64,000 nt of DNA from Alnus glutinosa (Eukaryota; Streptophyta; Magnoliopsida; Fagales; Betulaceae): positions 29,378,804 through 29,442,803 of the forward strand of contig NC_084888.1 in NCBI RefSeq assembly GCF_958979055.1, in the 5' to 3' direction. This document shows, one piece after another, positions 36,831-48,681 of the stretch; positions within the stretch are counted from its first letter, which is position 1; each line of letters starts with the position of its first letter. Below the pieces are notes generated by a model, which saw only the letters and a program-made list of their open reading frames with translations, was not told the origin of the DNA and searched no databases. The translations under genes and the position numbers were made by a program.

Positions 36831-36994
36831 TAATATTTTCATAATGATTGAAGTGTTTGTTTCTGGTCCTTCTTCTTTATCGCATTATTTTTCTAACGAG
36901 TAATGCTATATACACCCCCATTTTCCTACACTCATTTTCATACTCTCTTAAATAGCTTTTAAGAGAGTGCCATACCAAGTAGGTAGCTAGTTAC

Positions 36995-37535
36995 TAGGGG
37001 TGAAAATACGGATGCAGATGCGGTTATTAACAATATCCACATCCGCATCCGCATCATGTGGTTGTCACTTTTTGGTATTCGTATCTACGTGGTTATTACG
37101 GTTATTAAATGCGGTTATTATCCACTATCCGCATATGCGGTAATAACCATTTTGAATAACTATCCAAATCTATATGCAAGCTTAAATAATGCGGTTATTA
37201 TACATATGCAAACTTAAATAAATTAAGATTTTATTTGTTACACAATTCATGATTATCAGCCATGCATAGAAGATTATTGTTTCATAGAGTAATTGATATT
37301 TGGATTACTCAAAGAAAAGAAAAGAAGTAAATGTAGTGAAGTATAGCTATGAGATGATAGTAAAAAAAAAAATAAGTCGTTTTAGAGAATTTAATTAAAT
37401 TTATATTAAATAATTATATATCATGTAAAGGGAACACGAATGCAGTTATTAACCGCATTTACATTCCCTAAAATTGCATCCGCATATGCGTATAGTGGTT
37501 GCAGGCAGTTATTATCCACCTACATTTCAACCCTA
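36995..37535. mobile_element. non-autonomous hAT element (541 bp) with target duplication
   Basis: The ends are TAGGGGTGAAAAT and, reverse-complemented, TAGGGTTGAAATG. The flanks ctagttac (36987-36994) and ctaattac (37536-37543) match at 7 of 8 bases, as expected for hAT. Subterminal repeats are variations of gcggttattaac and atccgcat. Different in length and repeats from the 32310-34146 element, though the terminal TAGGGGTG is shared. Confidence 0.82.
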
Positions 37536-37543
37536 CTAATTAC

Positions 37544-38549
37544 TATGAAAGATAATGTCTAGTCCTTAATGGGAAAAAGAAAATGTCCATAAAAGAGAAA
37601 CATAAGAGTACTGATGCTAGGTGCATTTATATATATAGATTCTATATATGATCATAAATTTTATCATAAATTGGCATAGTTGTACGGTGATGCTTATATA
37701 TAGTAATAATTAATCATCGTGTTCGCATTTGACACGCTCAAATTCACGGACATAAGATCATGTGACACAACTCTCAATTGTTGTTTGATCAGTTTGATTA
37801 TTTTGCAATAAAATTTGTGCTATATATATATTATAATTTAAGAATATGATGATGACGATGTGACAAGCCAATTAAAATAAGGAGAAATGGATAAAAGCTA
37901 TCTTATGCTTTACCCACTTGCCATGCCCCATAGGGCACACGTAAAAGGTGAAAGTGCTCGATCTTAACATATAGCCGAGGTTTGGGAGATATTGGGGCAA
38001 TAATTAGGGTTTTTTTAAGTCAAATATTATCTAAAATTAAGTACAATAACTATAGTTTTATGCAGCCAATGGTCATCGTAAAAGGTAAAGATTGAGGTCT
38101 GTAAATGGTTAATTTCTGAAAGAGAGAGTTTATGAAAATAGTTAGTCGATCTGCATGTGTATTAATATATCCTTCTCTTGGCGGCGGAGTCATGTACAAT
38201 TATAATTAATGCATGATCTCTTGGAGCTTCAAAAAACACAACATGCCATGTTACGATGTTGCTCGATCTCATGATTGACAACCTAATAACGTGGGGGGTT
38301 AATATATATATAATAAAATTATAGAAAATCAGAAATTAATACTCATATTACATTATGTTTATTTTGGTGCATTAGATATCTTAATTAAACAAGATTATAA
38401 CGGGATATCAATTCTTTTCTTTGCTTTCGAGTTTTTTTTTTTTTTTTTTTTTTGTTGTTTTTTTGGAATACATTTGCAACTGTACATTTGACATGCATGT
38501 CCATGCAACTCCCATCATATATAGGAGACAATATGAGACACAAAATACC

Positions 38550-38590
<41 letters not shown>

Positions 38591-39169
38591 GTACAGTTGA
38601 TTCCGTGAAGGGTGCATGAGTCCTTATCTCTAAAAGCTCAACAAACCAATAAAATTGTTCGAATCAGCAGTTGCAACTTGCAATCCCACCAGCTCACTTA
38701 GAAACAAAGTACCCTTTTAGTGCTTGTTTCCAAGTACCTAATTTTTGATATAACAGCTAAAAATTACGTTTGATATAATCAGTATTACGATGTATGTGAC
38801 AGTAAAAATCACATTTGATATATGTTATATATACAAATTAATCTGTTTGTGCAAAATTTTATGATAATTTTTACTGTTATGTTAGAGAGAATAAGCAAAA
38901 GAAAATACAAGTAACATTTCTCTTTTTCATTTCTCTCCCCCTCTTCCAATACGTGCACGTGAAACCCCAATAATTTCTAATGCACAAGTGGGTCCAAAAG
39001 CCAGGCCTTGCTCTTTTGTTGTCATGCCAAACTTCGACTCCCAAGAATCTCTCCACACCACTCTCCGGTCCCCTCCCTCCTCTCTCTCTCTCTCTGATCC
39101 ACTGTTCTTCTGCTCCAATTCCATTCTCTTCAAACCCATTTGTTATCTTTCTTCACTTTTTCCTTAACC
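37544..39169. other. upstream region of the aspartic protease gene
   Basis: AT-rich, with a T-run near 38431-38453 and a CT microsatellite at about 38551-38586. No gene is seen. A CACGTG core at 38956-38961 (gtgcacgtgaaa) lies about 210 bases before the start codon. Confidence 0.5.
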
Positions 39170-41264
39170 ATGGTGGCTGCGCTGCCTCTTTTGCCAATGA
39201 TGCTTTCTCTTCTTTTTCTTTACCTCACCATTGCAACTGAGGTTCACTGCTATGAAGAGAAGGCCCTCAGCCTGCAAACATTTCAATGGAAACAGCAAAG
39301 TGGCAAACCAAGTTGCCTCTCCCGGAAATCAAGTGAGTTTGGGCAAAGAGAAAAATAAAAAGGTCATGAAACTACTTATCTAGTGGTGGCCATAGCTTTT
39401 TTTGTAACTTTATTTTATTCTCCACTTTGGGATCAGTTATCTACAATTGCTTCCCTTTTTATGCTAGTATCAAATATTTGTATATATATATATATGCTTT
39501 AGGGCAGTGTTGAATTTTCATTTAGTGGGTGCAAAACTTAATTAAAGAGTACTAAATAAAATGTTCAAATAAATTGGTGGCCATTTTCTTTCACAAAAAT
39601 AAAATAAAAATGTGTTTGACTGAAGTTTTTTCTCCTTTTTTTCTTCTCTTTGTTAGGTAAGTAAAGCAATCAGAATAGGATGCCATGTGTGGGAATCAAA
39701 CTTATGGAGAGCTTGGCTAAAGTATCAATTCTTAAAGTAATGTGATATCTATTCACTATTCAAAAGTTAAGTCTTGAAAGCCTAAAAGAACCAACTTCAA
39801 CTCCCTACAATAAATTATTAATTTTAATTAACAAGAAGTAAATAAGGAAAGCAATAGATAACATAAAAATTAATGCGACTTTTTTGTTAAACAATCAAAT
39901 TATAAATGAAACCAGATTTAGAAATTTAGGGTTTCAATATATATATATTTTTTATTTAATTACTTCAATAGCTCTTATTTGTTTGGTGCTTTTAAGGGAA
40001 GGAGAATGGTGCAACTATATTGGAAATGAAGCACCCAGACTACTGCTCGGGAGAGATCATTGACTGGAATAAGAAGCTACAAAAACGTTTGATATTGGAT
40101 GATCTTCATGTCCGGTCACTGCAATCCCGGTTTAAAAACACGGCATCGGCCGGTACCAGAGATGTTTCGGAAGCTCAAAATCAAATGCCATTAACTTCCG
40201 GCATAAAATTTCAGATTCTAAACTACATTGTAACAGTAGGATTGGGAGGCAGAAATATGACAGTGATTGTAGACACAGGAAGTGATTTGACATGGGTTCA
40301 ATGCCAGCCATGCAAGTTATGCTATAGTCAACAAGAACCTCTCTTCAACCCTTCTATATCCCCATCATACCAATCAGTTTTCTGCAATTCATCAACCTGT
40401 CAGTCTCTGCAATTTGCTTCCGGGAATCCAGGATTCTGTAACCAAAAAACTTGTAACTATGTTGTTAACTATGGAGATGGATCATATACAAGAGGAGAGC
40501 TAGCTCGTGATCACCTTAATCTTGGAACAACTCCTGTGAACAATTTCATATTTGGCTGTGGAAGGAACAATAAAGGTCTTTTTGGAGGAGCTTCAGGTTT
40601 AATGGGTCTTGGAAGGAGTGCAATGTCGGTGATTTCTCAAAGTTCTGCATTATTTGGAGGAGTTTTCTCCTACTGCCTGCCTTCCACAGAAGCTGGAGCT
40701 TCTGGTTCATTGGCTATGGGTGGAGATTCTTCAGTATTCAAGAATTTTACTCCCGTTTCTTACACCAGAATGGTTCCTAATCCACAGCTATCCACCTTCT
40801 ATTTTCTCAACCTTACTGGAATTAGCATTGGTGGGGAGGCTTTACAAGCTCCAAGTTTTGGTGCAGGTGGAATTTTGATTGACTCTGGAACTGTTATTAC
40901 AAGGCTTGCTCCATCAGTTTATGAGGCTGTGAAAGCAGAGTTTCTGAAACAATTTTCTGGGTTTCCTCCGGCACCGGGATTTTCCATCTTGGACACTTGC
41001 TTTAACCTCAGTGGATATGAGGAAGTGAACATTCCTACAATAAAATTGCACTTTGAGGGTAATGCTGAGATGGATGTGGATATTAGTGGCATATTTTATT
41101 TTGTAAAGACTGATGCGTCTCAGGTTTGTTTGGCTCTTGCAAGCCTCTCCTATGAAGATCAGATTGGTATTATTGGGAATTATCAGCAGAAGAACCAAAG
41201 GGTTATATATGATAGTAAACAGTCCAAGCTGGGATTTGCAGGAGAAAATTGCAGTTTCATATGA
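39170..41264 (+). CDS. secreted aspartic protease, nepenthesin type (A1B), 476 aa, 2 exons
   Basis: Exons are 39170-39332 and 39997-41264 (1431 nt; the junction splits an Arg codon). An N-terminal hydrophobic signal peptide, about residues 1-27 (LPMMLSLLFLYLTIATEVHC), is followed by a propeptide. The first catalytic motif is DTGSDLTWVQC with Asp147. The flap Tyr213 lies in VVNYGDGSYTRGE, and the second motif is ILIDSGTVITRL with Asp350. Between the first motif and the flap lies a Cys-rich nepenthesin-specific insert (QPCKLCYSQQEPLFNPS, then further Cys residues). Both active sites look intact. Plants use such enzymes in the apoplast or vacuole for protein processing and defence. The substrate is unknown. 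The protein resembles the Arabidopsis At5g10770/At1g79720 group (from memory). It faces the folate transporter gene tail to tail, 975 nt away. Confidence 0.92.
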
Positions 41265-41273
41265 ACTGAAGAG

Positions 41274-41304
<31 letters not shown>

Positions 41305-41610
41305 TTATATTTTCCATTCGGGGAAGATGTAAAACATAACGACGCCGTTTGTGATTTTTCAGATTGTCGATCTTCTAAGTGTAATAATGCGACTTCCTAA
41401 TGTGGAGAGCAAGAAGATTACGTATTGTATATTCATTCCTGAAAATTTTATTCCAATATAAGCTCAGAAGTGTGTGAAAAACGGAAGATAGCAAAACGGG
41501 GTTCTAATTTATATGTTTTGCTATTCTTTGAATCATTCTAATTGTATTCCGGGAAATTGAACAACAAAGCTTTTGCAGAAAACTTTGATTCTTTTTTTTT
41601 TAAAAAAAAA

Positions 41611-41652
<42 letters not shown>

Positions 41653-42239
41653 AGAAGAAGAAGAAGCTGGATAGGCATTTTTGTAGGATCTATGACTGAG
41701 CAGAATAAGACCTGCTATAGAATTTCCTGTACGTACTCATAAGAACAAAATAAACATGAACCTCATCCATTGGAGTAATTTCTTGAATTTAATTGGAGCT
41801 GTTATTTGAATAATGAAGTATGAATTGAGAAAAAGAATCTGCTTCAATGTCAGGCCTCCTGCTTCATGCTGATTCTAAATCCTAGAGCAGAATTGAAACT
41901 GTATGGGTTGGCTATACAATCTGAGATCTGTAGCTCATTCCATCATAATTATCGGCTGATTGCATGTATAGAAGTCCCCAACAATGGTGCATTTGAAGGC
42001 TTTTTATGGTGAACTGCTTTGAAAGACAACCAAGCCATCCACTGAGGTACTCATTGATGGTCTGGAGCAGTAATATCAATGCAGCAAAATTGCTTACCCT
42101 CGTCCAGGTTGGAGATAAGAAGCAGTAATTTCAATGCAGCAACCATAAATTCCTATTTTTTTTTTATAAGTAGCAACCATAAATTCCTATTAGATGTGCG
42201 TTTCCTTTCAAGTTGCATCTTAGAACATCTCTAGTTCGA
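41265..42239. other. 3' intergenic region between convergent genes
   Basis: It contains an AT microsatellite just after the protease stop (41274-41298), an A-run with GAA repeats (about 41600-41670) and a minute LINE-tail insertion near 42158. No gene is seen. Confidence 0.6.
42158..42171 (-). mobile_element. 14-nt retro-insertion with 20-bp target duplication
   Basis: The insert reads ttttttttataagt on +. It lies between two identical copies of agcaaccataaattcctatt (42138-42157 and 42172-42191). On the minus strand only ACTTAT plus the A-tail remain, the tail end of the TTACTTATC LINE family. Confidence 0.8.
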
Positions 42240-45200
42240 TCAAGTGCTGTTGACAAGGGAGGTCATCTCAACAGTATCAGGTTCAAGAATACTATCACCT
42301 TTTTTTGTCATCAACATCTCGGTTGGAAGGACAGAGAAGTTGGGATCATTTCTGGGAATTAAGTAGAGGAATCCAATAGGAACTAGTCGCATCAAGCTCC
42401 TAATCAATGTAGCTATCCAAAGGTTATCAAACTGTGTCCTTGTGACCTTCAAAATGTGGAGTAAGAGGCCTCCTGCCCAAGAAGATGAGAGCATACCAAC
42501 ATGATCAATGGACATAAGCAAAGCAAAGAAAGTGCCTTCTATGCCAGGTGGGCAAAGCTTGGTACTAAGTACAAGAAGAGGCATCCATTTAAGACGCCCT
42601 ATCATATGAGTAACTGCTGCATCAATTACAGCAAAGAAAAAATCTGGTACACCAATTTTCAAGTTTATGCGTAAAACCAATACCAAATCTAGCAATCCTG
42701 ATGCACCATAGAGAAACTGAGTCCAGAAAAGTAAGTCACGAAAAGGGTGGTTTTTTAACAAGTTTTGGTAGATAAGGACCCCAAGAAGTGAGCCAACTGC
42801 ACCAACAGCAAATGTGGATCCAATGACCTCCTGCATGAAGCATAAGGATAATGAATTTTTATTTATTAGGCTTATCCTAAAGAGATAAATAAACAATGTT
42901 TAATGCAATGAAAACAATTCTGCAAATGGGAACCGTTCTTTGCTGAAAATAATTTGGATTTAGAAAATATATACTGAAAAGCTAGTAATAAAACAGTAAA
43001 TGCGTGCAGGACAAATATGAGAATAAGAGGAAGAAAGTAATAGAGAGCACGCGGCTACCAATCGAAAGTAAGCAAGAAATCCAAATGGAACGACATTCAA
43101 TGAAATGATCATACATGTAATAAAATTTCAATGGTTATAAAGATGGATGATTTGAAAGTTCTTAGAACAATCAGTCTAAATGCTTTAAGAATAGGCAAAG
43201 TTTTTTTTTTTTTTTGATAGGTAAGCAGAGAAATTTTATAAAAAGCGAGAATAGGCAAAGAATATCATGGCACCTGTGAGAAAGATGGACCTCCCTTGGC
43301 ATCTGTATACCAATAAAACATTCCTTCATTAATATTCATGCTTAAAGCAAGTGATAAGTACATGTATAAACATGGCCTCCACACATCTGGGCACTTCAAT
43401 GTTGTCCACATAGTCTTACTGGCATCCAGTAACTTTTCACTTACCTAAATTAAGAGATTGTTATGAGCAAAAAAGAAAGCAGGAATGTGAAAGGTGCCTA
43501 ATAAGGTAACCTTACCCGTCTGTATGTAAAGTTATGGACGTGGGATTCCCTCAGCGCCATTCCAACCAAAATAACCAATCCTGGTGGGATACTAAGCAAC
43601 CCAAAGACACCCTGTCAAGAAAGTGTACCACTTTTCACAGGTTGATAGCAGGTATAATTGAAAAAAGCAATTTGACCTGAGAAGGTATAGTATACAAATT
43701 ATACCGGGTATATAATACAATATATTTGTATCCAATCCATAAAACAACTACCCGCCAATTATTTAAATCAAAACTTGACAGTTTATCATTTTCTGAATCA
43801 AACTTCTACCATAGGATTATTAAATGGATCGATAAATTTCTCATCTTAAAAAGAACTCTTATATATACATGCTAGTCTATGATGCATATGTGCAAACAGA
43901 ACATGTATAGTGTATTTTGTTATTCATTTGGACTTTAGCTTTTTAAGGCCGGGAATCATCTCCAAATTTTATTTGTCAGATATCAGATTAAAAAGAATTG
44001 AATAACTAATGGCCATCGAATCACAATCCATGCTGAAGGCAGCTGAACCAAAAACAAAAATTGGATAAGGATACAATACAGTTGCAGGCTAAAATATGCA
44101 GAAAAGTGAATGTGATCAAAAGGAAAAAGCAAAATAAGTTGAGCAGAAGCTTACCTTAGGCCCAATTAGGTGAACAAAAAAGCCACTAAGTGAAAATCCT
44201 ATCAGTGCTCCAATAGAAGAGCTCAGTCCGCACAAGCTTTGCATATCACCAGCAAGGGATGGATGAGTTATACTGTTCTGTGTCACACAGGCATCAATGG
44301 TAACATCTGCTATAGCTATTCCAGCACTGCCTGCCATTAGAGATAACAAAGCGAATGCAAGATGCAATTTCTTGTGCAAGGATACCACAAGCATGGAGAT
44401 GACACCAAGAAAACCTGAAATGCGGGATAAACTATCCAGTAAATAAATGCATCCAGCATGGCAGAAGCATGGAGAACAAACCAAGAAACCAAAACTTAAC
44501 TGAGGGAAAAGCTCTAATTGGTAATCAAATGCATCCAACCTTCTCTCTCTCACACATATCAACTTTAGTCAGATATGAACGTGAGCCCTACCCCAACTCC
44601 CAAACAAACAAACAAAAAACCTTTCTCACAGCATGAACTATCCCAAGGGCAATACATCCAGCTTACATTTAGTCTTTTACATTTTAATTCAAGGTCCTAT
44701 CACACATGAAAATTTTTTTTTGATAAGTAAAAAATTCATTAAAAAGCGCAAAGGGGCGCAACCCTATCACACATGAAAATTAACATGCAACAACAATAAT
44801 AATGGTAAAAATTCAACTCCTCCTAGCAAAAATAAAAGGCACATCTTACACACTAAATCATGACATCAAAGCTAATGCAGCATCAGATAATTGACAAATA
44901 AACAACTCTGGATATATCCCAGGATCCCAGGTAGAGTGCATGTGAAAGAACACAATATGGGCAGACCCACGTTGTAGCTTGGGGGGGCCATGGCCCCTCC
45001 AATTTTTTTAAAAAATGTATGCAAAGTAGGATGGCACAGACCAAATACTGTAATATGCTCATGTGTATTGAGGTGTTTAGGTAATCAACACTTAATATGG
45101 TCATGTGTGCTTACTATAAATTGGAAAAATTGAAGAAGGCTGTTGAGGGAGATAGAGAGCATGGGCTTTAAACCGAATATTGCATCTTATAACAACTTAT

Positions 45201-48200
45201 TGCAGGACATTGCAGTAAAGGTCTATTGAGCTTTGCAATAAAGCTTAAAAAGACAATGGAAAAGAATGAGGTGCACCAGGATGTGGTTACATTTAACACG
45301 CTTATCCATGGATTTTGCAAGGAAGCGAAATTACACAAAGTTAAGGTTTTCATGGAGATGAGGGCCATGAATGCTACTCCTAATACTGTTAAGTGGAAGC
45401 TATGAATGCTACTCGTAAGAGAAATTACATGAAGCAGAATTAGGTAGGTTCCCCCTCCCCCCCATCCCCCTGAAAAAATAATAATAATAATAATATTCTA
45501 GTTCCGCCCCAATGATCACTTGATGCAGAAACTAAGAGCAGAGCCCTATGAACATGATCAAGCATTGTGCTTTTCAAATCTCTCTATTTTCTTCAAATTT
45601 GATGCAGCAAATTTGTTTCCATGAGTCATATGGCTTCTGGAATTTCTTGAATAATTTCTTTTATTTTATATTTCTTTGCTGGGCTGGCTTCTTGAATACT
45701 TGCAATAGAAACCATTCCAGTAGAACACAGGATTGATTCTTCCTCCTAATTTAGTAGTTCAACCTATACACGTGTCCATTCTAACATCCCTAGCTGCAGG
45801 CAGAAGAAGTTTATTACTGTCAATGGGAAAAAAGGCTATCAATTTTCGGGTATATCAGAAGGAATTTCATTAGCCACATTTAGAAAACAATTTACAACAT
45901 TTTACACATAGTAGATTCGACAGTCAGCGTTACAGTTCTCCCCTCTTCAATCAAGAAGGTCATCCATGTAAATCAGCTATGTCACACTATATGTCTATCT
46001 CTCATTTTGGATATCCACTTTTCTACTGTATTTGACAAAGTTCACATTAAATTCACAAAGAAGGGAAAGATTTAAGCATACTACGTTCATCTCTAACAAA
46101 ATAAGATCCATAGCCTTGTGAATAAACTATCATTCAAACAAGAATGTTAGATTTTTACATAATATTGTTGTTGCTTTGTAGAGACCTTGATAATTTATCT
46201 AAGCAATTCGTCAGCTGCAGGAGGGTCATGTAACTGGTTACTTTGTTCTGTGAAGGAAAACGAAGAGATCTACAGCTGGAAAATAAAGATGAAGGGAGGA
46301 CTTTGTCAATGAAAAAGTGTTCCAGGGAAACCAAGCCAACATCATACTTAAGGAACAAGGTATTAAAATGTGCTTCCTTCTTTCTTGTCATTTTATGCAC
46401 AAGCAATGAGTGGCAAGGCACGTGCCACTCGTAGCGCTAAGCATAGAAAGCTTTGCCAGTAGTGCCATCCTCCCCAATGGCTGTATTGGCTGGTTGTAGG
46501 CTGGCTAATCGTGCACAGCAGGCTCGAAGACTCCTGGTTCTGGAAGGCACATGAGTTTGGACGCAGAAAAGTCGTAGTGTGCGTTAGAACAAGCAAGGGA
46601 TTGAGCTGCTAACGCTAAAAGCTGTTGTGCGTTAGTAACATGCAGTTGGGTGCTACTCTTCTTTTTTGTCAATCAAGCCACTTTCCCTCGTCCCACTCAT
46701 CCAGCCCTCTTCACAAACTTGTAAAATCGACGCCACAAAGATAGCCAACTCTATTATCAAAGAAATAAGGAAACGGCTGACAGTTTATTTTTTCTAAACA
46801 ATTTCCTCCTTAAACTGATAAAAATTTGTTGATAACCTGATAACTTCAGTAGACATAAGCAAGAATGATTTTTTTTCTTTCTTTCTTTCTCCCCATTGCC
46901 TTCTCTGATATTAGTTTCAGCCTCTGTTTTACTAAATTTTTAATATAGAAAACAGAGTGTCCAACAGAACCCGAGAACTACTTCTGATCACCTAGACACT
47001 CAGATAGATTGGCCAACTTGTTCCTGTCAAGAAGGCCAACACCCCCTACTTTTTTTTTTATAAGTAAGAGCAAATTTATTAAAAAAACAGCCAACACCCC
47101 CTACTTAGATGTAGAAGGCTTTGACAATTTGACAATTGGTAGCTCTTTCTCTATAGTAAGTTTTCTTTATTTTGAAGTCGTTGATTTCCTTAGCCACAAA
47201 ACTTGTGCAGTAGTAGTAGCACTATCAACAGTTAGAGTGATGCACTTCTCATGTCAACAAATTGATGAGCCGGTCAGTTACCTTCAGTAGCAGGGAGTGA
47301 AGAAGACTTTCTATGGATAGGCAGAAGTTGGAATAGCTTTGAGTTGAAGAACTTCTCATGTCAACAAATTGATGCGCCGGTCAGTTACCTTCAGTAGCAG
47401 GGAAGACTTTCAATGGATAGGCAGAAGTTGGAATAGCTTTGTGATCTATTCCAAAATTTGTCACTGCCCTTCAGACAAATATTTTACCATGTACTCCAGT
47501 TAGTCCACTCGCTCGTCATTGCTAGGCTCTCATACCAATTGATATGGACCCAAATTAAAACAAAAAGAGAATTTAGAGAGGAACTTTGAAGAGATGGTTT
47601 GGGTTTCTTCAAGGGAACCCAAGTCCTCCGTTTGCTCAGGGAGTCAAACTTTGCAAAGGACATATACATCTTTATTCAGACCGGAAGTCCTTTTATTCAC
47701 TAGCGCTCTCAACTAATTCTAATTTGATAACAACCAACTAACAATAACCTAATCGAATAATATACATTAACAACCCCAACAAGATGAGAATTGTTATAGT
47801 TTATCTATCTAAACAACTTTTCCTAAACTGAATAAATAACTCCTTCCCTAAATTGATAAAAAAAAAAAAAAAAATTGTTGATACTACCAGATTATAAAAA
47901 GAATTGAATATGTTGCTTCAATCCTCCTATAAAAACCCAAGTTACAATGAGACACTCCTAAAAAGTTTTCCCTTAACATGGGTATGAAAAGCATGAGGGA
48001 GGTGGTATCTCGATTAAGCAGAACGAAAAGCTTGCAATTTTGATCTTCTAAATTTGTAGTTCTATCCCCATACTCCAATACTTAAAAACCAGGAAGTATA
48101 TGAAACTGCTATTATCAGACCAGCTATATCCGCTAAACAGCAGAAACATGTGAACATACACAAGCAGAACTAAGATGCCCAAAAAATTGAGCCTCAAAAC

Positions 48201-48681
48201 AATATAGCCACTATATTATGGGAATTAAGGAGTTCAATCAAAAAACACAGATTTATCATCTCCGCAACACTATACATAGAGAAAACAATCTATGGGTATG
48301 GAAAAATATACCTGCGGAAACAAAATATGGTCGTCTCCGGTACCCAAGAATTGGAACAGTATCAGTGAGGAGGCCCCAGAGAGGCTTAACAACCCAAGGA
48401 ATTTGAATAAACGCAAAATACACCTGAGCCTCAGAGGGCTGCATTTTCTGCTCATCCTTCATGTAATACAGTGTACTAACTCTACTCAGACCAACACCCA
48501 AACCCTGGCTCACTCCATACACAACGACCACACCCAACACAAAGCTCCAATGCAACTCTTCACTGAGCATTTTGAACCATTGGATAGGGGTCCATAGCAA
48601 TCCCCAGAACCCCATTTTTCTTGGGTTCTCCTGGTTCTGGTTCTGAGAACCAACTTGAAGATTTTCTTCTGCGTCTCTCAT
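42240..48681 (-). CDS. folate-biopterin transporter family membrane protein (495 aa, 5 exons)
   Basis: Exons in transcription order are 48681-48312, 44414-44155, 43611-43516, 43444-43274 and 42830-42240 (1488 nt, phases consistent). The protein is hydrophobic throughout, with about 12 membrane segments. Family signatures are [88 protein letters not shown] and [20 protein letters not shown]. The BT1/FBT family of the major facilitator superfamily moves folates or pterins across membranes. The Arabidopsis plastid member carries folate, but most plant paralogues are untested. There is no long N-terminal extension suggesting a plastid transit peptide, so plasma or vacuolar membrane is more likely. 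The ATG at 48681 is the first in frame. Intron 1 is 3897 nt. Confidence 0.9.
43201..43247 (-). mobile_element. 47-nt LINE-tail insertion in FBT intron 4
   Basis: A T-run plus gataggtaagcag is flanked by agaataggcaaag at 43188-43200 and 43248-43260. It lies only 14 bases from the end of exon 4 (its donor side at 43273), so it forms part of the splice donor neighbourhood. Confidence 0.8.
44715..44762 (-). mobile_element. 48-nt LINE-tail insertion in FBT intron 1
   Basis: A T-run plus gataagtaaaaaattcatt and aaaagcgc is enclosed by a 19-bp perfect duplication, cctatcacacatgaaaatt, at 44696-44714 and 44763-44781. Confidence 0.85.
45121..45405 (+). pseudogene. pentatricopeptide repeat (PPR) gene fragment
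   Basis: One frame from 45161 reads [14 protein letters not shown] before a stop. A nearby frame reads [20 protein letters not shown] and then [15 protein letters not shown]. These are two P-type PPR motifs of about 35 residues each. They lie antisense inside intron 1 of the transporter, with no start, no transit peptide and several stops. Confidence 0.78.
47051..47089 (-). mobile_element. 39-nt LINE-tail insertion in FBT intron 1
   Basis: A T-run plus ataagtaagagcaaatttatt is flanked by the 16-bp direct repeat gccaacaccccctact at 47035-47050 and 47090-47105. Confidence 0.85.
47244..47441 (+). repeat. tandem duplication, period about 107
   Basis: The block starting acttctcatgtcaacaaatt and containing ggataggcagaagttggaat occurs at 47244 and again at 47351. 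The second copy is shorter by a small deletion. Confidence 0.88.

Noticed and set aside
40914..41198. 94-codon minus-strand frame in the protease gene
   Set aside because: Lies opposite the aspartic protease, whose sense frame is clearly real.
48292..48597. 101-codon plus-strand frame opposite FBT exon 1
   Set aside because: Shadow of the transporter's conserved first exon.
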